From the NCBI GenBank assembly GCA_029946065.1, contig JAQSDU010000007.1:248001-312000 (forward strand): DNA of 64,000 nucleotides, written 5' to 3'. Source of the stretch: Flavobacterium sp. GTDB lineage: Bacteria > Bacteroidota > Bacteroidia > Flavobacteriales > Flavobacteriaceae. Below, piece by piece: positions 16,364 to 24,956 of the stretch; position 1 is the first letter of the stretch; each line of letters begins with the position of its first letter. The notes beneath the pieces were generated by a model. That model had not been told where the DNA came from and did not search any database. It saw only the letters and a list, made by a program, of their open reading frames with translations. Both the position numbers and the translations under genes were made by a program.

Positions 16364-17800
16364 ATGAGCGCGCGCCTCTTTTACAACATATTAAACAGGA
16401 ATTTTCCGTTTAATCCGACCTACAAGCAGGATATTTTTTTTCAAATGGTAGCAGAATTTGTGACCAACGAAAAAACCAATGAAATTTTTGTGTTAAAAGG
16501 GTATGCCGGAACAGGAAAAACGACTGTTATTTCGACCATCGTGAACAACCTGGCCGAAATCAATAAAAAGTATGTATTGTTGGCGCCAACAGGGCGTGCA
16601 GCGAAAGTCATCGCCAACTATTCCCAAAAACCGGCTTTTACCATTCACAAGAAAATCTATTTTCCTAAAAAGAGTAGTGGTGGGGGTGTAAGTTTTACGA
16701 TGCAGCAAAACAAGCACAAGAACACGATTTTTATTGTCGATGAAGCGTCGATGATTTCTGATACGAATTCTGAAAGCAAAATGTATGAAAACGGTTCACT
16801 GCTCGACGATTTGATTTCGTATGTGTATTCTGGAACGAATTGCAAAATGCTGCTTTTAGGCGATACAGCACAGTTACCACCGGTGAATTTGGATATTTCG
16901 CCTGCGCTGAATATCGATACGCTTTTGCGGAATTACGACAAAGAAGTCAAGCATATCGAACTCGACGAAGTCATGCGCCAGGAAGAAAACTCTGGCATTT
17001 TGGTCAATGCAACAGCATTACGGGATTTATTGGCAGAAGATTTCTACGAAGAGTTCAAATTTAATTTAAACGGTTTTAAAGACATTATCAGGCTTACAGA
17101 CGGCTATGATATTCAGGATGCGATCAATTCGTCTTACAGCAATTATAGCATCGAAGACACCGCTTTTATCGTTCGTTCCAACAAACGCGCCAACCAATAC
17201 AACCAGCAAATTAGAACGCGGATTTTGGATAAAGAAAGCGAATTGTCAACAGGCGATTTTTTAATGGTGGTTAAAAACAATTATTTCTGGCTGAAAGACA
17301 GCGATGTCGCCGGATTTATTGCCAATGGCGATATTATCGAGGTTTTGGAAATGTTCGGGATCATGGAATTGTACGGCTTTAAATTCGCAAAAGTCAAAAT
17401 CAGAATGGTCGATTATCCACAGCAGCTTCCGTTCGAAACGGTTTTGTTGCTCGATACCATTACAAGCGAATCACCATCGCTAACGTATGAAGAATCAAAC
17501 AAATTATACCAAGAAGTGATGAAGGATTATGAAAACGAATCCACCAAATATAAAATCTTCCAGAAAGTCAAGGAAAACGAGTATTTCAATGCGCTTCAGG
17601 TCAAGTTTTCGTATGCCATAACTTGCCACAAATCCCAAGGCGGGCAATGGAATACCGTTTTTATAGAACAGCCTTATCTGCCCGACGGCATCAACCGTGA
17701 TTATGTTCGCTGGCTTTATACGGCAATTACGCGCGCTAAGGACAAATTGTACCTGATTGGTTTTAAGGAGGACAGTTTTGAGGAAGAAGTGCCTGAGTAG
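16364..17800 (+). CDS. RecD-like ATP-dependent DNA helicase (superfamily 1)
   Basis: A 478-aa single-polypeptide helicase of the RecD/TraA-like group, with no N-terminal extension of the RecD2 type. Walker A is LKGYAGTGKTTVIS near residue 43, followed by the LLAPTGRAAKVI motif Ia, Walker B FIVDEASMIS near 125, motif III LLLGDTAQLPPV near 168, and the C-terminal UvrD-like motif YAITCHKSQGGQWNTVFIE near 428 with YTAITRAKDKLYLIG at the end. The start MSARLFYN at 16364 is chosen; the frame upstream is open to 16304 but consists of the TTTGCGTCT repeat. The likely role is DNA repair or recombination. It is monocistronic. Confidence 0.9.
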   Translation: MSARLFYNILNRNFPFNPTYKQDIFFQMVAEFVTNEKTNEIFVLKGYAGTGKTTVISTIVNNLAEINKKYVLLAPTGRAAKVIANYSQKPAFTIHKKIYFPKKSSGGGVSFTMQQNKHKNTIFIVDEASMISDTNSESKMYENGSLLDDLISYVYSGTNCKMLLLGDTAQLPPVNLDISPALNIDTLLRNYDKEVKHIELDEVMRQEENSGILVNATALRDLLAEDFYEEFKFNLNGFKDIIRLTDGYDIQDAINSSYSNYSIEDTAFIVRSNKRANQYNQQIRTRILDKESELSTGDFLMVVKNNYFWLKDSDVAGFIANGDIIEVLEMFGIMELYGFKFAKVKIRMVDYPQQLPFETVLLLDTITSESPSLTYEESNKLYQEVMKDYENESTKYKIFQKVKENEYFNALQVKFSYAITCHKSQGGQWNTVFIEQPYLPDGINRDYVRWLYTAITRAKDKLYLIGFKEDSFEEEVPE

Positions 17801-17967
17801 TTGAGTGCCTTTTTGACTTAGTTTTTCAATTCTAATTAGATGTTCGCTACTTTAAACTAATTACAAGCTTAATTTGGGTAGCTTAACGCCAATGGTCAAA
17901 ATTAAAAAAACTCCTATCTTCGCATTATAGAAGCTCAGGCACTAAGGCACTCAGCTACTCTGCCACT

Positions 17968-18708
17968 ATGAAAATCATCGCCGTCATTCCCGCACGCTAC
18001 GCTTCCACCAGATTCCCAGCAAAATTAATGCAGGATTTGGGCGGAAAAACCGTCATTACAAGAACTTACGAAGCAGCAGTTGCAACCAATTTGTTTGATG
18101 ATGTTTTTGTGGTTACAGACTCTGATTTGATTTTTGAAGAAATCGTATCCAAAGGCGGAAAAGCCATAATGAGCATCAAAGAACACGAATCCGGCAGCGA
18201 TAGGATTGCTGAAGCTGTGGAGCATCTCGATGTTGATATTGTCGTAAATGTACAAGGCGACGAGCCATTTATCAACAAAGAACCGCTTGAAAAAGTCATT
18301 GAAGTTTTTCAGAAAGATGAAGCGCGACAAATTGATTTGGCTTCGCTGATGCTTGAAATCAGCGATGAAACGGAAATCAATAATCCGAATAATGTGAAAG
18401 TTGTCGTGGATCAAAGTGGTTTTGCACTGTATTTTTCACGTTCCGTAATTCCGTATCCAAGAGAAAAAAATGTGGGTGTCCGTTATTTCCGTCACATTGG
18501 GATTTATGCTTTCCGGAAGCAAGCGTTACTCGATTTTTACAGCTTGCCGATGAAATCTCTCGAAGCTTCAGAAAAACTAGAGCAATTGCGCTATCTGGAG
18601 TTTGGGAAGAAAATCAAAATGGTCGAAACTACACACGTTGGTATTGGCATTGATACGCCAGAAGATTTGGAGAAAGCGAGAGGGATAATTAGAGAATTAG
18701 AAAATTAG
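17968..18708 (+). CDS. kdsB: 3-deoxy-manno-octulosonate cytidylyltransferase
   Basis: Activates Kdo with CTP to CMP-Kdo for the inner core of lipopolysaccharide, confirming a Gram-negative envelope. The 246-aa length is normal. The nucleotide loop is [20 protein letters not shown] (residues 6-25), and the metal and sugar sites include [11 protein letters not shown] near 91, with [14 protein letters not shown] and [12 protein letters not shown] in the C-terminal half. The sequence TATCTTCG at 17915-17922 is a near-match to the -7 promoter consensus. The gene is monocistronic and convergent with the methyltransferase gene that follows. Confidence 0.97.
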   Translation: MKIIAVIPARYASTRFPAKLMQDLGGKTVITRTYEAAVATNLFDDVFVVTDSDLIFEEIVSKGGKAIMSIKEHESGSDRIAEAVEHLDVDIVVNVQGDEPFINKEPLEKVIEVFQKDEARQIDLASLMLEISDETEINNPNNVKVVVDQSGFALYFSRSVIPYPREKNVGVRYFRHIGIYAFRKQALLDFYSLPMKSLEASEKLEQLRYLEFGKKIKMVETTHVGIGIDTPEDLEKARGIIRELEN

Positions 18709-18772
18709 GGAATGTATGGACTTACGACGCCATTATCTAATTTTCTAATTGTCACATTTTCTAATTGTCACA

Positions 18773-19441
18773 TTATCTAATTGCACTTTCAAACAAAATT
18801 AGTTCATTATGCTGCTCAATTCTAGGAATGACAGTCACTTTGAAATTTAACTGCTTCAATTCCGAAATAAAATTTTTGTTGCGGATATTGTCTTCTTCTG
18901 TCAAAAGCATTGTATTGAACATGGCAACGCCACTTTCGGCGAGTAAAAAACCAATTCTTTTTGCAAAAAAACTTTCGAATAAAAAATTCGGCATTGTCGT
19001 ATCCTGAAAGATATCGATAATGATCAGATTGTATTTTTCTTTTGTTTTCAAAACAAATTCAAACGCATCGTCGATTACAATCTGCAGATTCGGAATTTTA
19101 TCGAGTTGAAAGTACTTATTGGCGATTTCAATTACATTTTCGTCAATATCAACGCCGGTAATTTTGCCTTTGTATTGGATTTCTTCTGAAATCGTTTTGA
19201 TAACGCTTCCGCCGGCAACGCCAAGCACCAGAATATGTTCCATAGCGACAACGCGGTCGTAGCCTAATGTTTTGAGTCCTTTTCGAAGAATTCGTTGCAG
19301 ACTTCCGTAGGAATAATTGGTGTTTTTGGAATCGATGACAAGTTCACCGTTATTCCACGTTACTTCCAGGTTTTTGCTCCATTCCGATTTTTTTTCGAAG
19401 ACGGTAATTGGTATAAGATAACTAAGCCATTTTTTGAGCAT
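18773..19441 (-). CDS. Spermidine-synthase-like methyltransferase-fold protein
   Basis: A 222-aa protein with the Rossmann core of polyamine aminopropyltransferases: glycine loop ILVLGVAGGSVIKTI near residue 73, acidic loop ITGVDIDENVIEIANKYF near 97, and DDAFEFV followed by LIIIDIF near 125-145. The glycine loop GVAGGS departs from the GGGDGG of true spermidine synthases and the N-terminal beta domain is reduced, so a fused or methyltransferase-like activity is as likely as spermidine synthesis. ATG at 19441 is preferred over an upstream start at 19480, because a promoter at 19457-19487 lies between them. Confidence 0.75.
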   Translation of the reverse strand: MLKKWLSYLIPITVFEKKSEWSKNLEVTWNNGELVIDSKNTNYSYGSLQRILRKGLKTLGYDRVVAMEHILVLGVAGGSVIKTISEEIQYKGKITGVDIDENVIEIANKYFQLDKIPNLQIVIDDAFEFVLKTKEKYNLIIIDIFQDTTMPNFLFESFFAKRIGFLLAESGVAMFNTMLLTEEDNIRNKNFISELKQLNFKVTVIPRIEQHNELILFESAIR

Positions 19442-19456
19442 TCTGGAATTTTTTAT

Positions 19457-19487
19457 CAAAAATAAGCGATTGTATGGCAATAGGCAA
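19457..19487 (-). promoter_or_regulatory. Putative promoter of the spermidine-synthase-like gene
   Basis: On the minus strand TTG (plus CAA 19485-19487), a 20-bp spacer, then TATTTTTG (plus 19457-19464). It matches TTG-N17-23-TAnnTTTG and lies inside the upstream extension of the open frame, deciding the start at 19441. Confidence 0.6.
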
Positions 19488-19685
19488 ATTGCAGCGGGGG
19501 AGATTTCAGTTAGCAGAAAGTGGATTGCAGATTATTTTATCGAAAAATGCAATCTTATAAATCCAATTATAAAAAATCTGCGTAAATGATAATAGGAGGA
19601 AGCAATCAAAAAACTTCTTTGTGAAATTGCAAAACCAGCTTCGCTGTAACATATAGATTTTTGTGTTTGTTTTATTGGTTCTGAA

Positions 19686-19722
19686 AGCCTCAATCCGTCG
19701 TGGGTTGGGGTTTTCTATTTTT
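19686..19722 (+). terminator. Putative bidirectional terminator hairpin
   Basis: GCCTCAATCC and GGGTTGGGGT pair (with G-U wobbles) around a GTCGT loop and are followed on the plus strand by TTTTCTATTTTTT. In the minus direction, the end of the XRE gene, the stem is followed by a weaker CTTTC. The rest of the 19442-19728 spacer holds no gene that I can see. Confidence 0.5.
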
Positions 19723-19728
19723 TGGCAT

Positions 19729-20154
19729 TTATGATTTCGGATGGTAATTCTTAAAAGTACCGTCTTGATAAAAAATCACAATTTTGTCAATTTGTTCCGG
19801 ATTTGGAATCTCAGAATAAGGAAGAGGGCTTGGAGCATCATTTGCCTTATTGTCCAATTTTATTTGCGCTTTCTCAAAAGTTTCAGTTATAGTTTCCCGT
19901 TCTTTTTGCTCCGGAATTGCGAAAGTATTTTTCAGCATCGTGCCTTTTCCGTTTAAGATCCAATACAAATCTACTTCCGGAAATTCCTCAGAAATCTTCA
20001 TCACAAAATCGAGACTCGGTTTATTTCTTCCCGATAGGAGATGGGAAAGACTCGACCGCTGCACGCCAATTTTATCCGAAAATGAAGCAGCGTTCAGGGC
20101 GTAATATTCCAATAAATTTTCGAGCCTTTTGATGAAATCTTCGGTGTTTACCAT
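19729..20154 (-). CDS. XRE-family helix-turn-helix transcriptional regulator
   Basis: A 141-aa regulator with an N-terminal Cro/C1-type HTH (about 5-65). It reads RLENLLEYYALNAASFSDKIGVQRSSLSHLLSGRNKPSLDFV as two linked helices, in which SFSDKIGVQRSSLSHLL is the helix-turn-helix. After LYWILNGKGTML comes a linker and a short C-terminal strand pair (KIVIFYQDGTFKNYH). There is no S24 peptidase or kinase domain, so it is a plain repressor or activator. It is divergent from an M14 peptidase gene, and the 313-bp spacer holds a family of TTTAC-N4-GTAAA palindromes, one overlapping its own -7 element, which points to autorepression. Confidence 0.9.
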   Translation of the reverse strand: MVNTEDFIKRLENLLEYYALNAASFSDKIGVQRSSLSHLLSGRNKPSLDFVMKISEEFPEVDLYWILNGKGTMLKNTFAIPEQKERETITETFEKAQIKLDNKANDAPSPLPYSEIPNPEQIDKIVIFYQDGTFKNYHPKS

Positions 20155-20180
20155 TGTAAATTGTAAATTATATTCGAGTT

Positions 20181-20195
20181 GTTACAAATGTAAAT
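20181..20195. promoter_or_regulatory. Operator site A, overlapping the XRE gene promoter
   Basis: GTTAC-AAAT-GTAAAT, an imperfect palindrome of the TTTAC-N4-GTAAA family. On the minus strand it contains TACATTTG (20185-20192), a perfect -7 element for the XRE gene, predicting a 5' UTR of about 25 nt. Repressor binding here would block transcription of its own gene. Confidence 0.65.
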
Positions 20196-20215
20196 AAAAG
20201 AAACGAATATCCGAA

Positions 20216-20231
20216 ATTTACAACTGTAAAT
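20216..20231. promoter_or_regulatory. Operator site B, perfect palindrome
   Basis: ATTTAC-AACT-GTAAAT is a perfect 6-4-6 inverted repeat and the best copy of the family. It starts 35 bp upstream of site A with respect to the XRE gene. Confidence 0.65.
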
Positions 20232-20379
20232 AGAGAATGTTTAATTATTTTAATTATAATTTTACTTTATGTGTTTTTATTTAAATAATTGATTCTTAAT
20301 TATATGATTTCAATATATATAAATTGTAAATTCTGTTGCATTTGTAAAAAGTGGCGGTTGTAATTTAGATCTAAATATT

Positions 20380-20395
20380 GTTTACAATTATAAAC
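20380..20395. promoter_or_regulatory. Operator site D
   Basis: GTTTAC-AATT-ATAAAC, one mismatch from a perfect 6-4-6 palindrome, upstream of the M14 peptidase gene. Isolated GTAAA half-sites also occur at 20156-20168, near 20326 and at 20344. Confidence 0.55.
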
Positions 20396-20413
20396 TTTAC
20401 ATTTTATTTGAGT

Positions 20414-20429
20414 GTTTACAGTTGTAATG
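20414..20429. promoter_or_regulatory. Operator site E, overlapping the -33 region of the M14 gene
   Basis: GTTTAC-AGTT-GTAATG. It contains the TTG (20422-20424) that could serve as the -33 element of the M14 promoter, 16 bp from the -7 box in site F. Confidence 0.55.
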
Positions 20430-20437
20430 GTAAAGAT

Positions 20438-20453
20438 GTTTACTTTTGTAAAT
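20438..20453. promoter_or_regulatory. Operator site F, containing the -7 element of the M14 gene
   Basis: GTTTAC-TTTT-GTAAAT contains TACTTTTG at 20441-20448, an exact TAnnTTTG -7 box. The predicted start of transcription is near 20454 and the ATG is at 20468. Confidence 0.65.
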
Positions 20454-20467
20454 ACAAAAAAGCACCC

Positions 20468-21622
20468 ATGGATTTCGAGCAAATTTTCAGCCAGTTCAAA
20501 GAACAAAACATTTCGGGACGTTACATTACTTTAAACCACATCGCGCCTATTTTAGAACGTTTGTCGGCAAAATTTCAAGTAGCGATAATCGGAAAATCGG
20601 TTCTTGAAAAACCAATATATCGTTGTGAATTGGGTTCCGGAAAAATCAGAATTTTAATCTGGTCGCAAATGCACGGCAACGAATCCACGACGACAAAAGC
20701 TATTTTAGATTTATTTAAGTTACTCGAAAGTGATTCAGTGTTAGCGACTAATTTGCTGCAACGTTTTACATTTTGCATTATTCCAATACTCAATCCTGAC
20801 GGCGCAGTAGCTTATACACGAGTAAACGCTAACGGAATCGATTTGAATCGCGATGCTCAAGATTTGTCTCAGCCAGAAAGCCGAGTGCTTCGAGAGACGT
20901 ATCATCAGTTTCAGCCGGATTTTTGCTTCAATATGCACGATCAAAGAACTATTTTTGGTGTGGGTGACACCAATCTTCCAGCGACTGTTTCGTTTTTGGC
21001 TCCTTCTTATAATGAAGAAAGAAGTACGAATGCCGTTCGTGAGAAAGCGGTTAACGTAATTGTTGCAATGAATCGCACGCTTCAGCAATTTATTCCGGGA
21101 CAAGTCGGACGATTTGATGATAGTTTCAACTTGAATTGTGTTGGCGATACATTCCAGCACTTGAAAACGCCGACAATTTTGTTTGAGGCCGGACATTTTC
21201 AAGGTGATTATGAGCGTGAAGCAACAAGAAAATTTGTCTTTTTTGCATTATTGTCAGCGTTCGAATCAATTTACGAAAACGTTATAGTTGATAACGTTTT
21301 TAAAGAATATGTGAATATTCCGCAAAATAATCCACGTTTTTTCGATTTTGTTTATAAAAACATCAAAATAAATTATGATAGTTCAGATAAATTCATCAAT
21401 TTTGCTGCACAATTCAATGAAGAATTAATAGATAATAAAATATTTTTTAACGCTTTTGTTGTTAAAATCGGTGATTTAGAAGAAAATTTCGGACATTTTG
21501 AATTTGAAGGTGATGGACAACTTTACAAAGACAGTGCTGAAAATATTCCAAAATTAGGTCAAAAAGCTGATTTTTATATAGGCGAAAGCATTCAGATCCT
21601 TAACGGCGCTGTACAATCTTAA
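20468..21622 (+). CDS. M14-family zinc carboxypeptidase
   Basis: A 384-aa metallopeptidase (start MDFEQIFSQFKEQ at 20468; the frame upstream of it crosses the operator array). Zinc ligands are visible as the HxxE of SQMHGNESTTTKA near residue 65 and the histidine of CFNMHDQRTIFGVG near 159; the catalytic glutamate is probably in PTILFEAGHFQGDYERE near 241. NPDGAVAYTRVNANGIDLNRD carries the substrate-binding arginine region. There is no signal peptide, so it is cytoplasmic, perhaps acting on peptidoglycan-derived or other short peptides. The C-terminal 120 residues form an extra domain of unknown role. It is divergent from, and probably regulated by, the XRE protein. Confidence 0.88.
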   Translation: MDFEQIFSQFKEQNISGRYITLNHIAPILERLSAKFQVAIIGKSVLEKPIYRCELGSGKIRILIWSQMHGNESTTTKAILDLFKLLESDSVLATNLLQRFTFCIIPILNPDGAVAYTRVNANGIDLNRDAQDLSQPESRVLRETYHQFQPDFCFNMHDQRTIFGVGDTNLPATVSFLAPSYNEERSTNAVREKAVNVIVAMNRTLQQFIPGQVGRFDDSFNLNCVGDTFQHLKTPTILFEAGHFQGDYEREATRKFVFFALLSAFESIYENVIVDNVFKEYVNIPQNNPRFFDFVYKNIKINYDSSDKFINFAAQFNEELIDNKIFFNAFVVKIGDLEENFGHFEFEGDGQLYKDSAENIPKLGQKADFYIGESIQILNGAVQS

Positions 21623-21689
21623 TATTTGTTACTATTAATCGTTGATTTGAAGACAAAACACCAGGTAATAAAACAAATACACACAAGTT

Positions 21690-22169
21690 ATGAGTAAGTT
21701 TCGCTTAGATGAGGTAGATCACCAGATTTTAGACATGTTAATTGACAATACAAGAGTCCCATTTACTGATATAGCCAAAAAACTTTTGATTTCAGCAGGG
21801 ACAGTACACGTAAGAGTAAAGAAAATGGAAGATGCCGGAATCATCATGGGGTCTTCATTGACGCTAGATTATGAAAAATTGGGCTATTCGTTCATCGCTT
21901 ATGTTGGTGTATTTTTGAACAATACGTCGCAAACCAAATTTGTTTTGGAGCGTATCAATGAAATTCCATTCGTAACTGTTGCACATGTAACCACCGGAAA
22001 ATTCAATATTTTCTGTAAAATACGTGCCAAAGATACCAAACACGCCAAAGACGTTATTTTTATGATTGATGATATTGAAGGTGTTTACAGGACTGAAACC
22101 ATGATCTCGCTTGAAGAAAGCATCAACGACAAAAAACGACTAATGCACACGATTTTCAAGAACATGTAA
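21690..22169 (+). CDS. Lrp/AsnC-family transcriptional regulator
   Basis: A 159-aa regulator. The N-terminal winged HTH (about 5-60) reads VDHQILDMLIDNTRVPFTDIAKKL and SAGTVHVRVKKMEDAGII, the family DNA-binding pattern. The C-terminal RAM/ActR ligand domain (about 70-145) has GYSFIAYVGVFL and VAHVTTGKFNIFCKI. Members sense amino acids as octamers. It ends in an intrinsic terminator. The ligand cannot be told from sequence. It is monocistronic, between the M14 gene and ppc. Confidence 0.92.
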   Translation: MSKFRLDEVDHQILDMLIDNTRVPFTDIAKKLLISAGTVHVRVKKMEDAGIIMGSSLTLDYEKLGYSFIAYVGVFLNNTSQTKFVLERINEIPFVTVAHVTTGKFNIFCKIRAKDTKHAKDVIFMIDDIEGVYRTETMISLEESINDKKRLMHTIFKNM

Positions 22170-22191
22170 TCGTTTTCGTTAAAAAATATTG

Positions 22192-22222
22192 AAACCTCTG
22201 GTGAAAGCCGGAGGTTTTTTTA
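22192..22222 (+). terminator. Intrinsic terminator after the Lrp-family gene
   Basis: AAACCTC-TGG, loop TGAAAG, CC-GGAGGTTT, followed by a T-run. The stem is about nine base pairs with a small bulge, directly after the stop at 22169. Confidence 0.8.
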
Positions 22223-22247
22223 TTAATTTAATGGAAAATTTATAAGC

Positions 22248-24833
22248 ATGTATACGCCAACGAAAATAGAACGTTTTAACCAGAACGTACTTTCCAAATA
22301 CCACATCTATAACAGCGTTTTTATCACGCTTCCTTTTGACGCGATTGACAATACTGGCGTTTTATTGCCTTTGTTTACAGAAATTTGCGAAAACGGCTTT
22401 AAAAGCAACAAAAGTCCAAAAGAAATATTCGATCTTTTTGCCGATAAATTTTTAGACGACGCTTCTGAAAAAGACAAAATTGACTTAATGTTTCGTTTTA
22501 TTCAATACATTGAACGCCAAGTGGTTTTGTTTGATGCCATTGAAGATGCGGCTTTCCCGGTTGTCAATAATATGGAAGGGAAAGGGTCTTTGCGTGATAT
22601 AAAAGAAACGGCCGAAGCTAGCGATAATCAGGATGTATTGCGTGATTTTCTGAGTGAATTTAATGTACGTCCGGTTTTAACAGCGCATCCAACACAATTT
22701 TATCCGGGAGCTGTACTTGGTATCATCACCGATTTAACCGAAGCTGTTCGTAAAAACGACCTTCTAAAAATCAAGCAGCTTTTATCGCAATTGGGCAAAA
22801 CACCTTTCATTAAAAAGGAAAAACCAACGCCTTATGATGAGGCAGTAAGTTTGATTTGGTACCTTGAAAATGTCTTTTACAAAACTGCAGGCGATATGGT
22901 TGGCTATTTGCAGAAAAATTTCTTTGATGGCAAAAGTATGCAACATCCTTTGATCAGTTTTGGGTTTTGGCCAGGCGGAGATCGCGACGGCAATCCGTTC
23001 GTTACAACTGATATTACAGTGCAAGTTGCCAGCCGCTTGCGAACGATTGTTTTAAAGTGTTATTATATAGAAATTCGGGAATTAAAACGAAAGTTAACTT
23101 TCTATAATGTAAATACTTTAGTGGCAGAAATTGAACAAAAACTTTATAAGTCTGTTTTCTATTCTAAAGGCGAAATTTATATCACTTTGGAAGAATTTAA
23201 AACCCAACTAAAGGCGATTCGCGACATCGTAATCAACGAGCACCATTCCCTTTATTTGGACGATTTAGATGCGTTGATTAACAAAGTAAATCTTTTTGGA
23301 TTTTATTTTGCCTCACTTGATATCCGTCAAAACAGCAAAATACATGGCAAAGTCTTCCCACTTTTATTGTCTTATCTGAAAGCAAAATCGACAACAGCTT
23401 TTCCTGATAATTATTTCGATTTGGACGAATCCGATAAAATTAAAATCATAGGAAAAGTCAATGCAAAATTAAATCCAGAAGATTGCACCGAAGAAATTGC
23501 GAAATCCACATTAGAGTCGATGTATGCAATGCAAACGATTCAAGAAAGAAATGGTGAGTACGGATCCAATCGTTACGTTATCAGCAACAATGAAACTGCG
23601 CTACATGTTTTGGAAACTTATGCAATGCTGCGGCTTACAGGTTGCGAAAACCTTTCTGTAGATATTGTTCCGTTATTTGAATCTGTGGATGATTTGCAGC
23701 AAGCATTCCAAATCATGGAGCAATTATATACGACTGATTATTATATGGAGCACCTGAAACGCCGTGGCAGCAAGCAAACCGTCATGGTTGGTTTTTCTGA
23801 TGGTACTAAAGACGGTGGTTATTTGATGGCGAATTGGAGTATATACAAAGCAAAAGAAACCATCACGGAAATTTCCAGAAAGTATGGTATTAAAGTAGTT
23901 TTCTTTGATGGTCGTGGTGGCCCACCGGCTCGTGGCGGCGGGAAAACGCATAAATTCTACGCTTCTTTAGGGCCCAATATTGAAAGTGAAGAAATCCAAA
24001 TTACGGTGCAAGGACAAACGATAAGTTCTAATTTCGGGACTTTGGATTCCTGTAGGTATAACCTCGAAAACCTATTGAGTGCTGGCGTTGCCAATCATGT
24101 TTTCAATAAAGGCGAAAATTTGCTTTCGGATAATGACAAATCAATTTTGGATGAATTGGCGCAAAAAGGTTACGATAAATACATGACATTCAAGGCACAT
24201 CCCAAATTCATTCCATATCTCGAAAGAATGAGTACGCTGAATTATTATGGGAAAGCCAATATTGGTAGCCGTCCGTCTAAAAGAAATAGTGGCGAAGCAC
24301 TTGTTTTTTCCGATTTACGTGCCATTCCGTTTGTAGGCGCGTGGAGCCAGATGAAACAGAATGTACCTGGATTTTTTGGTGTAGGAACAGCTTTAAAACA
24401 TTTTGAAGAAAATAATCGTTGGGACGAAATTCAAAATTTATATGACAATTCGCTTTTCTTCCGAACTTTGCTTGAAAATAGTATGATGTCGCTGGCAAAA
24501 TCGTTTTTTCCATTGACCGCTTATATGAAAGACGACAAGGAATTTGGTGCATTCTGGGAAATTATATTCAACGAATCTCAGGAAGCCAAGCGTCTTTTGC
24601 TAAAGATTGCAGGACATCAATCGCTGATGCAAAATTATCCCGACGGAAAAGCTTCAATCGAAATGCGGGAACAAATTGTAATGCCTTTATTGACCATTCA
24701 GCAGTACGCATTATTGAAGATCCGTGAACTTAATCAAAGCGCAAATCCTGACGAAACGCTTGTTGCTGATTATGAAAAAATCGTGACGCGTTCGCTTTTT
24801 GGAAATATTAATGCAAGTCGGAATTCTGCTTGA
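22248..24833 (+). CDS. ppc: Phosphoenolpyruvate carboxylase
   Basis: Carboxylates PEP to oxaloacetate to refill the TCA cycle. The 861-aa length is slightly below E. coli (883). Catalytic motifs are VLTAHPTQFYPG near residue 143 (the key histidine), FGFWPGGDRDGNPFV near 240, VGFSDGTKDGGYL near 517, FFDGRGGPPARGGGKTH near 553, SRPSKRNSGEALVFSDLRAI near 672 and VGAWSQMKQNVPGFFG near 692. The tail ends in a short ASRNSA rather than the usual RNTG, so the final glycine is absent; in studied PEPCs the C-terminus lies near the active site, so this may affect regulation. It is monocistronic. Confidence 0.96.
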   Translation: MYTPTKIERFNQNVLSKYHIYNSVFITLPFDAIDNTGVLLPLFTEICENGFKSNKSPKEIFDLFADKFLDDASEKDKIDLMFRFIQYIERQVVLFDAIEDAAFPVVNNMEGKGSLRDIKETAEASDNQDVLRDFLSEFNVRPVLTAHPTQFYPGAVLGIITDLTEAVRKNDLLKIKQLLSQLGKTPFIKKEKPTPYDEAVSLIWYLENVFYKTAGDMVGYLQKNFFDGKSMQHPLISFGFWPGGDRDGNPFVTTDITVQVASRLRTIVLKCYYIEIRELKRKLTFYNVNTLVAEIEQKLYKSVFYSKGEIYITLEEFKTQLKAIRDIVINEHHSLYLDDLDALINKVNLFGFYFASLDIRQNSKIHGKVFPLLLSYLKAKSTTAFPDNYFDLDESDKIKIIGKVNAKLNPEDCTEEIAKSTLESMYAMQTIQERNGEYGSNRYVISNNETALHVLETYAMLRLTGCENLSVDIVPLFESVDDLQQAFQIMEQLYTTDYYMEHLKRRGSKQTVMVGFSDGTKDGGYLMANWSIYKAKETITEISRKYGIKVVFFDGRGGPPARGGGKTHKFYASLGPNIESEEIQITVQGQTISSNFGTLDSCRYNLENLLSAGVANHVFNKGENLLSDNDKSILDELAQKGYDKYMTFKAHPKFIPYLERMSTLNYYGKANIGSRPSKRNSGEALVFSDLRAIPFVGAWSQMKQNVPGFFGVGTALKHFEENNRWDEIQNLYDNSLFFRTLLENSMMSLAKSFFPLTAYMKDDKEFGAFWEIIFNESQEAKRLLLKIAGHQSLMQNYPDGKASIEMREQIVMPLLTIQQYALLKIRELNQSANPDETLVADYEKIVTRSLFGNINASRNSA

Positions 24834-24956
24834 TAATTAAATAACTAGATAATGCGAAAATCAGAAAATTGATACTATAATTTAGATACTAATTGGTCGG
24901 TTATTGCTAAATTAGCTTATTACCAAATTACCTAATTTTCAAATTATCTAATTAAA

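Noticed and set aside
19729..21622. Prophage or mobile-element remnant because of the XRE regulator
   Set aside because: No integrase, terminase, attachment repeats or tRNA site lie nearby; the neighbours are metabolic genes with the same base composition, and the divergent peptidase is a normal chromosomal gene.
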